Below, piece after piece: positions 18,035-27,638 of a stretch of DNA of 64,000 nucleotides. The DNA lies in assembly GCF_001190785.1 (NCBI RefSeq), contig NZ_LGSS01000005.1, positions 62,001 to 126,000 of the forward strand. The letters are read 5' to 3'. The position numbers and the translations under genes are program-made. Numbering within the stretch: position 1 is the first letter of the stretch; every line of letters begins with the position of its first letter. The notes below the pieces were generated by a model. The model saw only the letters and a list, made by a program, of their open reading frames with translations. It did no database searches and was not told where the DNA came from. The stretch is from Gottschalkia purinilytica. Lineage in GTDB: Bacteria > Bacillota > Clostridia > Tissierellales > Gottschalkiaceae.

Positions 18035-19225
18035 ATGAATATATTAGTTATTAACTGTGGAAGTTCTTCATTAAAGTACCAATTAATTGATATGGATAAT
18101 GAAAATGTATTGGCTAAAGGTTTAGCTGAAAGAATTGGAATAGAAAATCCAAGAATAAAACATAAGGCTAGTGGTAAAGATGAAGTAATAATAGAAAAGC
18201 CAATGCCAGATCATAAGGTTGCATTAGAACTTGTAATTAATGCATTAGTAGATAAGGAACATGGATGTATAGAATCAATGAATGAAATAAATGCAGTAGG
18301 TCACAGAGTTGTACATGGTGGAGAAAAATTCACTGAATCTGTGTTAATTACTGATGAAGTTATGAAAGGATTAAATGATTGTGTTGATTTAGCACCATTA
18401 CATAATCCACCTAATATTATGGGAATCGAAGCCTGTAAAGAAATCATGCCAAATGTTCCAATGGTTGCAGTATTTGATACAGCGTTCCATCAAACTATGC
18501 CAGCAGATTCTTATCTATATGCATTACCATATGAATTATATGAAAAATATGGAGTAAGAAGATATGGATTCCATGGAACTTCTCACAAATATGTTTCTCA
18601 AAGAACAGCAGAAATTCTTAATAAAGATATAAAGGATTTAAAAATAATTACTTGTCACTTAGGTAATGGAGCTAGTATAGCTGCTATCAAGGATGGCAAA
18701 TGCTTAGATACTAGTATGGGATTCACTCCATTAGAAGGACTAGTTATGGGTACAAGAGTTGGAGATATGGACCCTGCTATAATTCCTTTTATAATGGAAA
18801 AGGAAAAATTAAATCCAAATGAAATGTCTAATTTACTTAATAAAGAGTCTGGAGTATTGGGAATATCAGGTGTAAGTAGTGATTTCAGAGATGTAGAAGA
18901 TGAAATGGCTAAAGGGAATGAAAGAGCTAAATTAGCTTTGTATATGTTCAATAATAGAGTTATAAAATACATTGGAGCATATGCAGCTATGATGAATGGT
19001 GTTGATGCAATCGTATTCACAGCAGGTCTAGGAGAAAATTCAGCAGAAGCTAGAGAAGAAATTTGTAAATATCTAACTTACTTAGGAGTAGAAATAGATC
19101 ATGAATTGAATAAAGTAAGAGGAAAAGAGAGAATAATAAGTACTGAGAATTCAAAAGTAAAAGTTTTAATAGTTCCTACAAATGAGGAATTAATGATTGC
19201 AAGAGATACTAAAGCATTAATATAG
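18035..19225 (+). CDS. ackA: Acetate kinase
   Basis: AckA converts acetyl-phosphate and ADP into acetate and ATP, the main substrate-level ATP step in acetate fermentation. The 396-aa product has the N-terminal NCGSSSLKY and the HGTSHKYV and HLGNGAS motifs, and is of normal length. The ATG at 18035 follows TAGGAGGGG; the frame is open 23 codons upstream but carries no SD. No pta lies beside it, so phosphotransacetylase must be elsewhere. With PFOR in this window it gives the pyruvate-to-acetate route. Confidence 0.97.
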   Translation: MNILVINCGSSSLKYQLIDMDNENVLAKGLAERIGIENPRIKHKASGKDEVIIEKPMPDHKVALELVINALVDKEHGCIESMNEINAVGHRVVHGGEKFTESVLITDEVMKGLNDCVDLAPLHNPPNIMGIEACKEIMPNVPMVAVFDTAFHQTMPADSYLYALPYELYEKYGVRRYGFHGTSHKYVSQRTAEILNKDIKDLKIITCHLGNGASIAAIKDGKCLDTSMGFTPLEGLVMGTRVGDMDPAIIPFIMEKEKLNPNEMSNLLNKESGVLGISGVSSDFRDVEDEMAKGNERAKLALYMFNNRVIKYIGAYAAMMNGVDAIVFTAGLGENSAEAREEICKYLTYLGVEIDHELNKVRGKERIISTENSKVKVLIVPTNEELMIARDTKALI

Positions 19226-19257
19226 TTTTTTGTTAAAATAGTAGCAAACATTAATTC

Positions 19258-19286
19258 TTGACAAAAGAGCTGTACCTTTATATAAT
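19258..19286 (+). promoter_or_regulatory. Consensus vegetative promoter of yceD-rpmF
   Basis: TTGACA at 19258-19263 and TATAAT at 19281-19286 are exactly 17 bases apart, a perfect sigma-A promoter. Transcription would start near 19293, about 26 bases before yceD. Confidence 0.9.
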
Positions 19287-19318
19287 AAAATTTGGCAATA
19301 TTTAAGAGGTGAGTCAAG

Positions 19319-19837
19319 ATGAAGCTTGATTTATCAATGCTTCTAGATAGAACTGTTCATAAAATAGATATCAATAAAGCTGTAGATGTGGACTTGTCTA
19401 GCAATGGTATGGCTAAACAGCGTGACCTAAAGCTTTTAAGACCAGCTGAAATTGAAGGAAGCATCTATAATACAGATGAAGGTTTGTTTTTAGATGCTAA
19501 AGTAACTTATAACTATTCAGAAAACTGTGCGAGATGCTTAGCTGAGTTTGAAAATACAATTGAAGTCGTTCTATCTGGGAAAATTGTTGAGAAAAATGAT
19601 GAAAATCGAGAACAAGAGAGTGATGAGATTATAATTTATTATAACGGAGACGAGGTAGAAATTGAAGAAGCTATAGCATCTACTATTTTATTATCTTTAC
19701 CAATGAAGTCACTTTGTAAAGAGGACTGTAAAGGACTATGTGACATGTGCGGAAAAGATTTAAATAGTGAACAGTGTAAATGTACTAAGGAAGAAATAGA
19801 TCCTCGTCTGGCTAAGCTTAAAGACTTGTTTGATTAA
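19319..19837 (+). CDS. YceD/DUF177 family protein (YlbN-like)
   Basis: A 172-aa protein of the YceD (DUF177) family that precedes rpmF in most bacteria and has been linked to 23S rRNA accumulation. It carries the CARCLAEF segment and a C-terminal cysteine-rich region (CKEDCKGLCDMCG, then CKC), likely a metal site. The ATG at 19319 follows AGAGGTGAG. A perfect vegetative promoter lies just upstream and rpmF follows after 18 bases, so the pair is one operon. Confidence 0.92.
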   Translation: MKLDLSMLLDRTVHKIDINKAVDVDLSSNGMAKQRDLKLLRPAEIEGSIYNTDEGLFLDAKVTYNYSENCARCLAEFENTIEVVLSGKIVEKNDENREQESDEIIIYYNGDEVEIEEAIASTILLSLPMKSLCKEDCKGLCDMCGKDLNSEQCKCTKEEIDPRLAKLKDLFD

Positions 19838-19855
19838 CTTAAGGAGGTGTTCTTA

Positions 19856-20035
19856 ATGGCAGTACCAAAGCGTAAAACATCAAAATCAAGAAGAGATAAG
19901 AGAAGAGCATCAGCTCAAGTACTAAAAAAAGCAACTGTAATAGAATGTCCACAATGTCATGAGCCAAAATTACCTCATAGAGTATGTGGTTCTTGCGGAT
20001 ACTACAAAAATAAAGAAGTAGTAACTGTTGAATAA
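19856..20035 (+). CDS. rpmF: 50S ribosomal protein L32
   Basis: L32 of the large ribosomal subunit. The 59-aa product begins [18 protein letters not shown]. It keeps the four zinc-binding cysteines (CPQC and CGSC), so it is the zinc-containing form and no zinc-independent replacement is implied. The start is ATG at 19856 after AAGGAGGTG; a GTG inside the SD is rejected. Confidence 0.98.
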   Translation: MAVPKRKTSKSRRDKRRASAQVLKKATVIECPQCHEPKLPHRVCGSCGYYKNKEVVTVE

Positions 20036-20065
20036 AAGATAGTGAAATTTCACTATCTTTTTTCT
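20036..20065 (+). terminator. Terminator after rpmF
   Basis: AAGATAGTGA pairs with TCACTATCTT around AATT, followed by TTTTT. It overlaps the end of the rpmF stop region and closes the operon. Confidence 0.92.
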
Positions 20066-20157
20066 TTTGATCAATCTTGTAAATGATTTTAATATAAAAT
20101 TATGTTCTAAAAATTAATTGAGATGATAAATTTAAAGATAATACTAGGTAATAATTC

Positions 20158-20217
20158 AAAAGTTTTGAAAATAAAAGTAATAAGACTACTTTATTATTTT
20201 TTATTTTCAAAACTTTT
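20158..20217. repeat. Long inverted repeat between rpmF and fapR
   Basis: Nineteen bases at 20158-20176 are a perfect inverted repeat of 20199-20217, and the intervening bases pair partly as well. It lies in a 310-base gap with no gene. It is too far from rpmF to be its main terminator and lacks a T run beyond its own arms. Role unknown. Confidence 0.7.
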
Positions 20218-20300
20218 AAATTTAGAGTAATATACCTAAATATAACTATTAAGGATTAGATTATTTGTATTCAAGAAATCTTAAAATTAAGATAAAAATA

Positions 20301-20352
20301 TTGCAATTTTAATATCTGTAATATATACTTATTATTAGTATCTGGTACTAAT
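20301..20352 (+). promoter_or_regulatory. fapR promoter with FapR operator
   Basis: A sigma-A-like promoter is seen, TTGCAA (20301-20306), 17 bases, TATACT (20324-20329). Over the start site lies ATTAGTATCTGGTACTAAT (20334-20352), an imperfect inverted repeat of the FapR-operator type. FapR bound here would block its own operon until malonyl-CoA releases it. Confidence 0.85.
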
Positions 20353-20378
20353 TATAAGTATTAACTCGAGGTGAAACT

Positions 20379-20939
20379 ATGGTAAGAAAAAGGATAAATA
20401 AAAAAGAACGGCAACAAAAGCTAACAGAAAGACTAAAAGAAGACCCTTTTTTAACTGATGAAGAGTTAATGCAAATGTTTAATGTAAGTATACAAACTAT
20501 AAGATTAGATAGACTTGAACTAGGGATACCAGAATTAAGAGAAAGAATAAAAAGTGTTGCAGAGCTTACCTACTCTAAAGTAAGAACAATAGGTGGAACT
20601 GAAATTGTAGGGGAGCTAGTAGATATTAATTTAGGAAAGAGTGGAATATCTATATTAGAAACAAATGAAAATATGGCTTTTAAGAAAACTAGTCTTGTTA
20701 GAGGACATAATATATATGCTCAAGCTGAATCTTTAGCTATTGCTGTTATAGATGCTGACGTAGCTTTAACTGGTGTTGCAAATGTTAAGTATAAGATACC
20801 TGTTAAGGCAGGTGAAAAGCTAATAGCTAAAGCTGAGGTGGTTAGAGAAAGAGGAAATAAGTACTTTGTTCATGTATTTACTTATGTAGGTCAGAATCAA
20901 GTTTTTAGAGGTAAATTCATTCTAGTTTCTATAGATTAG
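20379..20939 (+). CDS. fapR: Fatty acid and phospholipid biosynthesis repressor FapR
   Basis: FapR represses lipid-synthesis genes and is released by malonyl-CoA. The 186-aa product has an N-terminal DeoR-like helix-turn-helix around residues 20-45 ([20 protein letters not shown]) and a C-terminal hot-dog effector domain that includes the [13 protein letters not shown] segment. The ATG at 20379 follows GAGGTGA. It heads plsX-fabH-fabK-fabD-fabG-acpP-fabF and has its own operator upstream, so autoregulation is expected. Confidence 0.96.
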   Translation: MVRKRINKKERQQKLTERLKEDPFLTDEELMQMFNVSIQTIRLDRLELGIPELRERIKSVAELTYSKVRTIGGTEIVGELVDINLGKSGISILETNENMAFKKTSLVRGHNIYAQAESLAIAVIDADVALTGVANVKYKIPVKAGEKLIAKAEVVRERGNKYFVHVFTYVGQNQVFRGKFILVSID

Positions 20940-20960
20940 TCTTATAAAGGAGAGAGAATA

Positions 20961-21977
20961 ATGAAAATAGCTGTTGATGCTATGGGAGGAGATAATGGGC
21001 TAAAGGTTACCGTTAAAGGTAGTATAGATGCTATTAAGGAATATGATGTCAATATAGTTCTTATAGGAAAAGAGGAACTAATCAAAGAAGAATTAAATAA
21101 ATATGATTATCCTAAAAATAAAATAGATATAGTTAATGCAAGAGATATAATTACTAATGACGATGAGCCTGCAATGGCTATTAGAAAAAAGAAAGATTCA
21201 TCTATAGTAGTAGGGTTAAATTTGCTTAAAAATAAAGAAGTAGATGGGTTCATTTCTGCTGGGAGCACAGGTGCTGTACTAAGTGGTGGACTTTTAATAG
21301 TTAAAAGAATAAAGGGAATTGAAAGACCAGCATTAGGAACAGTATTTCCAACTAAGAAAGGCATATCCCTCTTACTTGATATAGGTGCTAATGCAGACTG
21401 TAAAGCTAAATATTTACAACAGTTTGCTATAATGGGATCTATATATGCTCAAAAAATACTGAATATGTCTAAACCTAGAGTCGGATTAGTAAATATCGGA
21501 TCAGAAAGAGGTAAAGGAAACGAACTAATGAAAGAAACTTATGACTTATTAGAAAACACAGATAATATAAGTTTCTGTGGAAATATAGAAGGAAGAGATA
21601 TACCATATGGAAATTATGATGTTCTAGTATGTGATGGATTTTCAGGAAATATAATACTAAAACTTACTGAAGGATTAGCAATGTCTATATTTGATATGTT
21701 AAAAGATGTGTTTATGAAATCTTTTATGACAAAAATAGGGGCTGCTATACTTAAGCCTAGTCTTAAAGAATTTAAGAAAACTTTAGACTATAGTGAATAT
21801 GGAGGAGCACCTTTATTAGGTATAAAAGGAGCAGTAATAAAAGCTCATGGTAGTTCAGATGAATTTGCTATAAAAAATGCTATTAGACAGGCAAAAACTT
21901 TTATTGAGAATAAAATTATAGAAAAAATAGAAGAAGATATTAATCTCTTAGGAGGTAATAATGATAAAGATAGCTAA
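20961..21977 (+). CDS. plsX: Phosphate acyltransferase PlsX
   Basis: PlsX converts acyl-ACP to acyl-phosphate for PlsY, starting phospholipid synthesis. The 338-aa product starts MKIAVDAMGGDNG, typical of the family, and has the SAGSTGA and DGFSGN segments. The ATG follows AAAGGAGAG. It is the second gene of the FapR operon, 21 bases after fapR, and its end overlaps fabH by 17 bases. Confidence 0.97.
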   Translation: MKIAVDAMGGDNGLKVTVKGSIDAIKEYDVNIVLIGKEELIKEELNKYDYPKNKIDIVNARDIITNDDEPAMAIRKKKDSSIVVGLNLLKNKEVDGFISAGSTGAVLSGGLLIVKRIKGIERPALGTVFPTKKGISLLLDIGANADCKAKYLQQFAIMGSIYAQKILNMSKPRVGLVNIGSERGKGNELMKETYDLLENTDNISFCGNIEGRDIPYGNYDVLVCDGFSGNIILKLTEGLAMSIFDMLKDVFMKSFMTKIGAAILKPSLKEFKKTLDYSEYGGAPLLGIKGAVIKAHGSSDEFAIKNAIRQAKTFIENKIIEKIEEDINLLGGNNDKDS

Positions 21978-22968
21978 TAATAAAGGTGTGGGTATAATTG
22001 GAATTGGAAGTTATTTACCAGAAAAAGTTTTAACTAACTTAGAACTAGAAAAAATGGTAGATACATCAGATGAATGGATAACTACTAGGACAGGTATAAA
22101 AGAAAGAAGAATTCTTGAAGAAGGTAGAGCCGCTTCATATATGGCAATAGAAGCTTCTAAAAAGGCTTTAAAGGATGCAAATGTTGATGCTAGTGATATA
22201 GATTTAGTTTTGGTAGCTACTATGACTCCAGACATGTTAACACCATCTACTGCTTGTATAGTTCAAGATGAGTTAAATTGTAATAAAGCTGCAGCTTTTG
22301 ATTTATCAGCTGCATGTTCTGGATTTATATATGGACTTTCAGTGGCATATGGATTCATAAAGTCAGGAGTTTATAAGAATATACTTTTAGTAGCAACAGA
22401 GGCAATGTCAAGAATTATAGATTGGACTGATAGAGGGACATGCGTTCTATTTGGAGATGGAGCAGGTGCAGTAGTGATAAGTGAAGTTCCAAAAGGAAAA
22501 GGAATCTTACAGTTTGAGATAGGTGCAGATGGTAGTGGGGCAAAACACCTTCTTGTACCTGCTGGAGGATCAAAGACACCTATTAATGAAGAAATATTGA
22601 AAGAAAGACTAAACTATTTGAAAATGGACGGTGGAGAAGTTTTCAAATTTGCAGTAAGAAAGATAGATGAAGTATCTAAAAATATTATTGAAAAAAGTGG
22701 ATTGAAACTTGAAAATATAGATTGTTTAATACCTCATCAAGCTAATATAAGAATTATAGATTCAGCGATAAAGAAACTTAAGTTATCAAAAGAAAAAGTA
22801 TATGCAAATTTAGAAAAATATGGCAATATGTCAGCAGCTTCTATACCAATTGCTTTAGATGAAGCTATAAAAGAAAATAAGATTAAGGATAATGATATTA
22901 TACTGCTTATAGGATTTGGTGGAGGATTAACTTGGGGAGCATCTGTTCTAAAGTGGTATAAGAAATAG
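21961..22968 (+). CDS. fabH: 3-oxoacyl-ACP synthase III FabH
   Basis: FabH starts fatty-acid chains by condensing acetyl-type CoA primers with malonyl-ACP. The 335-aa product has the thiolase-fold catalytic triad Cys119 (AACSGF), His259 (PHQAN) and Asn289 (YGNMSAAS). The ATG lies inside plsX after GGAGGTAA, so translation is coupled. It is slightly longer than usual because of a short N-terminal lead (MIKIANNKG). Confidence 0.97.
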   Translation: MIKIANNKGVGIIGIGSYLPEKVLTNLELEKMVDTSDEWITTRTGIKERRILEEGRAASYMAIEASKKALKDANVDASDIDLVLVATMTPDMLTPSTACIVQDELNCNKAAAFDLSAACSGFIYGLSVAYGFIKSGVYKNILLVATEAMSRIIDWTDRGTCVLFGDGAGAVVISEVPKGKGILQFEIGADGSGAKHLLVPAGGSKTPINEEILKERLNYLKMDGGEVFKFAVRKIDEVSKNIIEKSGLKLENIDCLIPHQANIRIIDSAIKKLKLSKEKVYANLEKYGNMSAASIPIALDEAIKENKIKDNDIILLIGFGGGLTWGASVLKWYKK

Positions 22969-22978
22969 GAGGGAGACT

Positions 22979-23917
22979 ATGATTAGAACAGAACTATGTG
23001 GACTTTTAAATATACAGTATCCAATAATTCAAGGCGGAATGGCATGGATTGCTACAGGAGAACTAGCTGCTGCAGTATCTAATGCAGGTGGACTTGGAAT
23101 TATAGGATGTGGAAATGCTCCAGCAGAAGTTATAAAAAAAGAGATACAAAAAGTCAAAAATTTGACAGATAAGCCTTTTGGAGCTAATGTTATGTTACTA
23201 TCACCGCATGTAGATGATATAATAGAACTTTTATATGAGGAAAAAGTTCCTGTTATAACTACAGGAGCAGGAAATCCAGGTAAGTATATAGAAAAGTTCA
23301 AGAGTATTGGAACGAAAGTTATACCTGTAGTTCCTACAGTTGCGTTGGCAAAAAGAATGGAAAAATTAGGCGCAGATGCTATTATAATAGAAGGAACAGA
23401 AGCAGGTGGACACATAGGAGAATTGACTACTATGACATTACTCCCTCAAGTAGTAGATGCTGTAAATATACCAGTCATAGCTGCTGGAGGAATAGCTGAT
23501 GGAAGAGGTGTTATTGCTGCTTTAGTTTTAGGTGCTGAAGGAGTACAAATAGGAACTAGATTTGTTTGTACAACTGAATGTATAGCTCATGAAAATTACA
23601 AGCAAGCGATAGTTAAATCAGGAGATAGAGATGCAATAGTTACAGGAAGAAGCACAGGACATCCTGTTAGAACATTAAAAAATAAGTTTACTAAGAAGAT
23701 ATTAGAAATGGAGTCAGAAAAGGTTGATATAAAACAAATAGAAGAATTTGGAATGGGGTCTTTGAAAAGGGCTGTTTTAGAAGGAGATTCTGAAAATGGG
23801 TCTATAATGGCAGGACAAATAAGTGGACTTATTAAAGACATAAAATCTTGCAAAGAAGTGATGGAAGAAATTGTAATGCAAGCTGAAGCTGTAAAAAATA
23901 GACTACAAAGTATTTAG
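22979..23917 (+). CDS. fabK: Enoyl-ACP reductase II FabK
   Basis: FabK is the FMN-dependent enoyl-ACP reductase that ends each elongation cycle, replacing FabI. The 312-aa TIM-barrel protein has IIQGGMAWI near the start, EGTEAGGHIG and AAGGIADGRG for flavin binding, and normal length. The ATG at 22979 follows AGGAGGGAG, ten bases after fabH. Use of FabK means the organism should be naturally less sensitive to triclosan, if no FabI exists. Confidence 0.96.
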   Translation: MIRTELCGLLNIQYPIIQGGMAWIATGELAAAVSNAGGLGIIGCGNAPAEVIKKEIQKVKNLTDKPFGANVMLLSPHVDDIIELLYEEKVPVITTGAGNPGKYIEKFKSIGTKVIPVVPTVALAKRMEKLGADAIIIEGTEAGGHIGELTTMTLLPQVVDAVNIPVIAAGGIADGRGVIAALVLGAEGVQIGTRFVCTTECIAHENYKQAIVKSGDRDAIVTGRSTGHPVRTLKNKFTKKILEMESEKVDIKQIEEFGMGSLKRAVLEGDSENGSIMAGQISGLIKDIKSCKEVMEEIVMQAEAVKNRLQSI

Positions 23918-23927
23918 AGGTGAAAAT

Positions 23928-24872
23928 ATGAGAAAAATGGCCTTTATATTTCCAGGGCAAGGAGCTCAATATGTCGGTATGGGAAAAGATATAGCTTTAA
24001 ATTACAAGCAATCAGAAGAAATATTTGATATAGCAAATGAAATATTAAGAAATGATATTAAAAGTCTATGTTTTGAAGGACCAGAAGATGAGCTAATGAA
24101 AACAGAAAATACCCAACCAGCTATTTTGGCTACATCTATAGCAATTTTGAAAATTATAGAAGAAAGCGGTATAAAAGCTGATGTCACAGCTGGTTTAAGT
24201 CTAGGAGAATATGCAGCTTTAGTATACAGTGGAGTTTTAGATTTTAAAGAGACTGTAGAACTAGTAAGAAAAAGAGGAAAATATATGCAAGAAGTAGTTC
24301 CACAAGGAAAAGGAGCTATGGCAGCTATATTAGGTCTAGATAGAGAAATTGTAAATACTATAATAGAAGAGTGTAGTGTGAAAGGCGTAATAGAAGGAGC
24401 CAATTATAATTGTCCAGGACAAATAGTTTTATCGGGAGAAACAGAAACCATAAAGTTAGCATGTGACATAGCAAAAGATAAAGGTGCAAAAAGAGCAGTT
24501 ATACTACCAGTTAGTGCTCCCTTTCACTGTAGTCTACTGAAGCCAGCAGGAGAAATGCTTAAAAAAGAATTAGAAAACATATCTATAAGTGATATCAATG
24601 TGGATATAATTTCAAATGTTACAGGTAATTATATAGATAATAAAGACAAAGTAAAAGAATTACTTATAAATCAAGTTTCAAATTCAGTACTTTGGGAAGA
24701 CACTATAGACCTAATGATAAAAGATGGTATAAATACTTTTGTAGAAATAGGACCAGGAAAAACACTTACAGCTTTCGTGAAAAAAACAGCTAAAAAACAT
24801 GGTGTTAAAGTAGAAAGCTTTAATATAGAAAATGTAGATTCATTAAAGGAATTCTTAAATACTTTTAAATAG
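23928..24872 (+). CDS. fabD: Malonyl CoA-ACP transacylase FabD
   Basis: FabD moves malonyl from CoA to ACP. The 314-aa product has FPGQGAQY near the N-terminus, the nucleophile Ser91 in GLSLGEYAAL, and catalytic His200 (FHCSLL). The ATG follows AGAGGTGA, ten bases after fabK, within the FapR operon. Confidence 0.97.
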   Translation: MRKMAFIFPGQGAQYVGMGKDIALNYKQSEEIFDIANEILRNDIKSLCFEGPEDELMKTENTQPAILATSIAILKIIEESGIKADVTAGLSLGEYAALVYSGVLDFKETVELVRKRGKYMQEVVPQGKGAMAAILGLDREIVNTIIEECSVKGVIEGANYNCPGQIVLSGETETIKLACDIAKDKGAKRAVILPVSAPFHCSLLKPAGEMLKKELENISISDINVDIISNVTGNYIDNKDKVKELLINQVSNSVLWEDTIDLMIKDGINTFVEIGPGKTLTAFVKKTAKKHGVKVESFNIENVDSLKEFLNTFK

Positions 24873-24885
24873 AGGAGGGTCATAG

Positions 24886-25629
24886 ATGAACTTACAAGGT
24901 AAAGTGGCCTTAGTTACTGGAGGGTCTAGAGGATTAGGTAGAGCTATAGCTATTAAGTTAGCAGAATTAGGAGCTGATATAGTTATAAACTATTCTAGCA
25001 GTGAAGACCAAGCTCTTAAAGTTAAAGAAGAAATAGAAAACTTAGGAAGAAGAGCTTTAGTTATAAAGGCAGATATTTCTAATATAGAAGAAGCAAGTAA
25101 TTTAGTTTCTGAGTCATTAAATGAATTTTCTAAAATAGATATATTAGTAAACAATGCGGGAATAACTAAAGATAACTTATTATTAAGAATGACAGAAAAT
25201 GAGTGGGACGATGTTATTAATATAAACTTAAAAGGAACTTTTAATGTTACTAAAAGCTTAATAAGAAGTATGATTAAACAAAGAGATTGTAGTATAATCA
25301 ATGTTGCTTCTATTGTAGGAGTATCAGGAAATGCAGGACAATGTAACTATTCGGCATCTAAGGCTGGAGTTATAGGGTTTACAAAGTCTCTAGCTAAAGA
25401 AGTTGCAAAGAAAAATGTAAGGGTGAATGCTATTGCTCCTGGATTTATAGAAACAGATATGACAGGTAAGTTATCAGATAAAATAATAGATGAGTACTTA
25501 AAAAGCATTCCACTTGGAAAATTAGGAGAACCAGAAGATGTAGCAAATGCTGTTGCATTTTTAGCAAGTGATATGTCTAAATATATTACAGGTCAGGTTC
25601 TAGTTGTGGATGGTGGATTGTTAATTTAA
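24886..25629 (+). CDS. fabG: 3-oxoacyl-ACP reductase FabG
   Basis: FabG is the NADPH-dependent ketoacyl-ACP reductase. The 247-aa short-chain dehydrogenase has the cofactor motif TGGSRGLG at the N-terminus, NNAG, and the active-site Y155-x3-K159 (YSASK). It ends with VVDGGLLI as usual. The ATG follows GAGGAGGG, and acpP comes 47 bases later. Confidence 0.97.
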   Translation: MNLQGKVALVTGGSRGLGRAIAIKLAELGADIVINYSSSEDQALKVKEEIENLGRRALVIKADISNIEEASNLVSESLNEFSKIDILVNNAGITKDNLLLRMTENEWDDVININLKGTFNVTKSLIRSMIKQRDCSIINVASIVGVSGNAGQCNYSASKAGVIGFTKSLAKEVAKKNVRVNAIAPGFIETDMTGKLSDKIIDEYLKSIPLGKLGEPEDVANAVAFLASDMSKYITGQVLVVDGGLLI

Positions 25630-25676
25630 AAGAAATTTAATATAATATAATGTACTGTGGAAGGAGGTGTAAAATT

Positions 25677-25904
25677 ATGGTATTTGAAAAAATTAAAAAG
25701 CTAATCGCAGAACAATTAGATGTTTCTGAAGATGAAATAAAACTAGAATCATCTTTTCAAGATGATTTAGAAGCTGATTCATTAGATGTTGTTGAACTTA
25801 TAATGGCTATTGAAGATGAGTTTGATATAGAAATACCAGATGAAGAAGCTGAAAAGATTTCAATTGTAAAGGATGCAGTTGACTATATTCAAAACAATGC
25901 ATAA
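25677..25904 (+). CDS. acpP: Acyl carrier protein
   Basis: Carries growing acyl chains on a phosphopantetheine arm. The 75-aa acidic protein has the attachment Ser35 in the DSL motif ([11 protein letters not shown]). The start is ATG at 25677 after GGAAGGAGGTG; a frame open nine codons upstream includes that SD and is rejected. It is part of the fab operon, followed by a hairpin and then fabF. Confidence 0.97.
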   Translation: MVFEKIKKLIAEQLDVSEDEIKLESSFQDDLEADSLDVVELIMAIEDEFDIEIPDEEAEKISIVKDAVDYIQNNA

Positions 25905-25919
25905 TAATTGAAAGTACTT

Positions 25920-25950
25920 AAAAGGTCCCGTATATCGGGACCTTAAAATA
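25920..25950 (+). other. Hairpin between acpP and fabF
   Basis: AAGGTCCCG (25922-25930) pairs perfectly with CGGGACCTT (25936-25944). No T run follows, only TTAAAATA. It may be a partial terminator or mRNA-stabilising 3' end that raises acpP relative to fabF. Confidence 0.6.
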
Positions 25951-26037
25951 GATTAATTAATCTTAAGATATACTGAAATTATAACATTAAGTTTTTAAAT
26001 ATACTAAAATAAATAAAATAAGCTTAGGGGGTTAGAT

Positions 26038-27276
26038 ATGCAAAAAAGAGTAGTTATAACAGGTATAGGGGTTATAAGTCCTATTGGTATAGGCAAAGAA
26101 GAATTCTACAATTCACTTTTAGAAGGAAAAAGTGGAATTGATACTATAACTAGATTTGATACTGAAGGATTTACAACAACTATAGCTGGTGAGATAAAAA
26201 ACTTTAACCCTGAAGATTATATAGATAAAAGAGAAATAAAAAAGATGGATAGATATACACAGTATGCTGTAGCAGCAAGTAAGCTTGCTATTGAGGATGC
26301 TGACTTAGATGTTGAAAGCATTGATAAAGAAAGATTCGGGGTTATGCTTGGTTCTGGTATAGGTGGTATAGAGACACTCGAAGAGCAGTATAAGAGATTA
26401 TTAGATAAGGGACCAAAAAGAGTAAGTCCGTTTCTAATACCTATGATGATAGGAAATATGGCTGCAGGACAGGTATCTATAATGTTTGGAGCAAAAGGAG
26501 TAAATGAAACTATAGTAACAGCATGTGCTTCTTCTACAAACTCTATTGGTGATGCTTTTAAAGTTATACAAAGAGGAGATGCCGATATTATAATATCAGG
26601 TGGAACAGAGGCTCCTATAACATCAGTATCTTTAGCAGGTTTTGCTGCTGCTAAGACACTATCTACAAATAATGAGAATCCAACAGAAGCTAGTAGACCA
26701 TTTGATAAAGACAGAGATGGATTTGTTATGGGAGAAGGAGCAGGAATATTAATTTTAGAAGAATTGGATCATGCACTAAACAGAGGCGCTAAAATATATG
26801 GAGAAGTAGTTGGATATGGGGTAACATCAGATGCTCATCATATAACTACTCCTGCTGATAATGGAGAAGGTGCTGTAAGAGCTATGAAAATGGCCTTACG
26901 AGATGCTAACATAAAGCCTGAAGAAGTGGACTATATAAATGCACATGGAACGTCTACTTACTATAATGACAAATTTGAAACAATAGCTATTAAAGAAGTA
27001 TTTAAAGAACATGCTTATAAATTAAAAGTAAGCTCCACTAAGTCAATGACAGGGCATCTTTTAGGAGCTGCTGGTGGAGTTGAGGGATGTGTTTGTGCTT
27101 TAGCTGTAAGTGAAGACTACATGCCACCAACTATAAATTATACAACTAAAGATGAGGAATGTGATTTAGATTATATTCCGAATAAAGGAATTAAGGGAAA
27201 AGTTAGATATGCACTTTCAAATTCACTTGGATTTGGGGGACATAATGCTACTTTAATAATTGGAAAATATGAGTAG
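26038..27276 (+). CDS. fabF: 3-oxoacyl-ACP synthase II FabF
   Basis: FabF elongates acyl-ACP chains. The 412-aa product has the catalytic Cys163 (TACASS), His303 (AHGTST) and His340 (TGHLLGAAG), with normal length. The ATG follows TAGGGGG. It is the last gene of the FapR operon, 133 bases after acpP, and ends at a terminator. Confidence 0.97.
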   Translation: MQKRVVITGIGVISPIGIGKEEFYNSLLEGKSGIDTITRFDTEGFTTTIAGEIKNFNPEDYIDKREIKKMDRYTQYAVAASKLAIEDADLDVESIDKERFGVMLGSGIGGIETLEEQYKRLLDKGPKRVSPFLIPMMIGNMAAGQVSIMFGAKGVNETIVTACASSTNSIGDAFKVIQRGDADIIISGGTEAPITSVSLAGFAAAKTLSTNNENPTEASRPFDKDRDGFVMGEGAGILILEELDHALNRGAKIYGEVVGYGVTSDAHHITTPADNGEGAVRAMKMALRDANIKPEEVDYINAHGTSTYYNDKFETIAIKEVFKEHAYKLKVSSTKSMTGHLLGAAGGVEGCVCALAVSEDYMPPTINYTTKDEECDLDYIPNKGIKGKVRYALSNSLGFGGHNATLIIGKYE

Positions 27277-27322
27277 GTTAAAGGCTAGATGTGTTTTGTT
27301 AAGATCATCTAGTCTTAACTTT
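27277..27322 (+). terminator. Terminator after fabF
   Basis: GTTAAAGGCTAGATG pairs with CATCTAGTCTTAAC with one mismatch around a 12-14-base loop, followed by TTTTT. It ends the fatty-acid operon. The next 240 bases are A/T-rich with no gene, up to the rnc leader hairpin. Confidence 0.88.
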
Positions 27323-27560
27323 TTAAGTAGAATAAATTAATAAAACAATATATAACAAATATAGAATGCAAAGTTAGAAAAGCTTATTTTCAATGTTGAA
27401 ATAGTTTATAAATCATTTTAAATTTAAAAGTTATACATAAAATTATATAAAATATCCAATATATAAGATATATGAGTATTTTTCAAAAACAAAATAAACA
27501 AGAAATATTTTAAAATATGCTTAAACAATTTTATTAAATATAGTAAACTTATAATATGAT

Positions 27561-27604
27561 GATATTGTAGGTTCTTTAAAGCATTTTAAAGTATCTACAA
27601 TATT
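27561..27604 (+). promoter_or_regulatory. Two-part hairpin in the rnc leader
   Basis: ATATTGTAG (27562-27570) pairs with CTACAATAT (27595-27603), then a 3x3 internal loop, then CTTTAAA pairs with TTTAAAG. It lies 35 bases before the RNase III start and after a TATAAT at 27550. Self-cleavage of a leader hairpin by RNase III is known in E. coli; here it is an inference. Confidence 0.5.
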
Positions 27605-27638
27605 ATCACCACACTAACGGTAAATTCGGGGGTAATAT

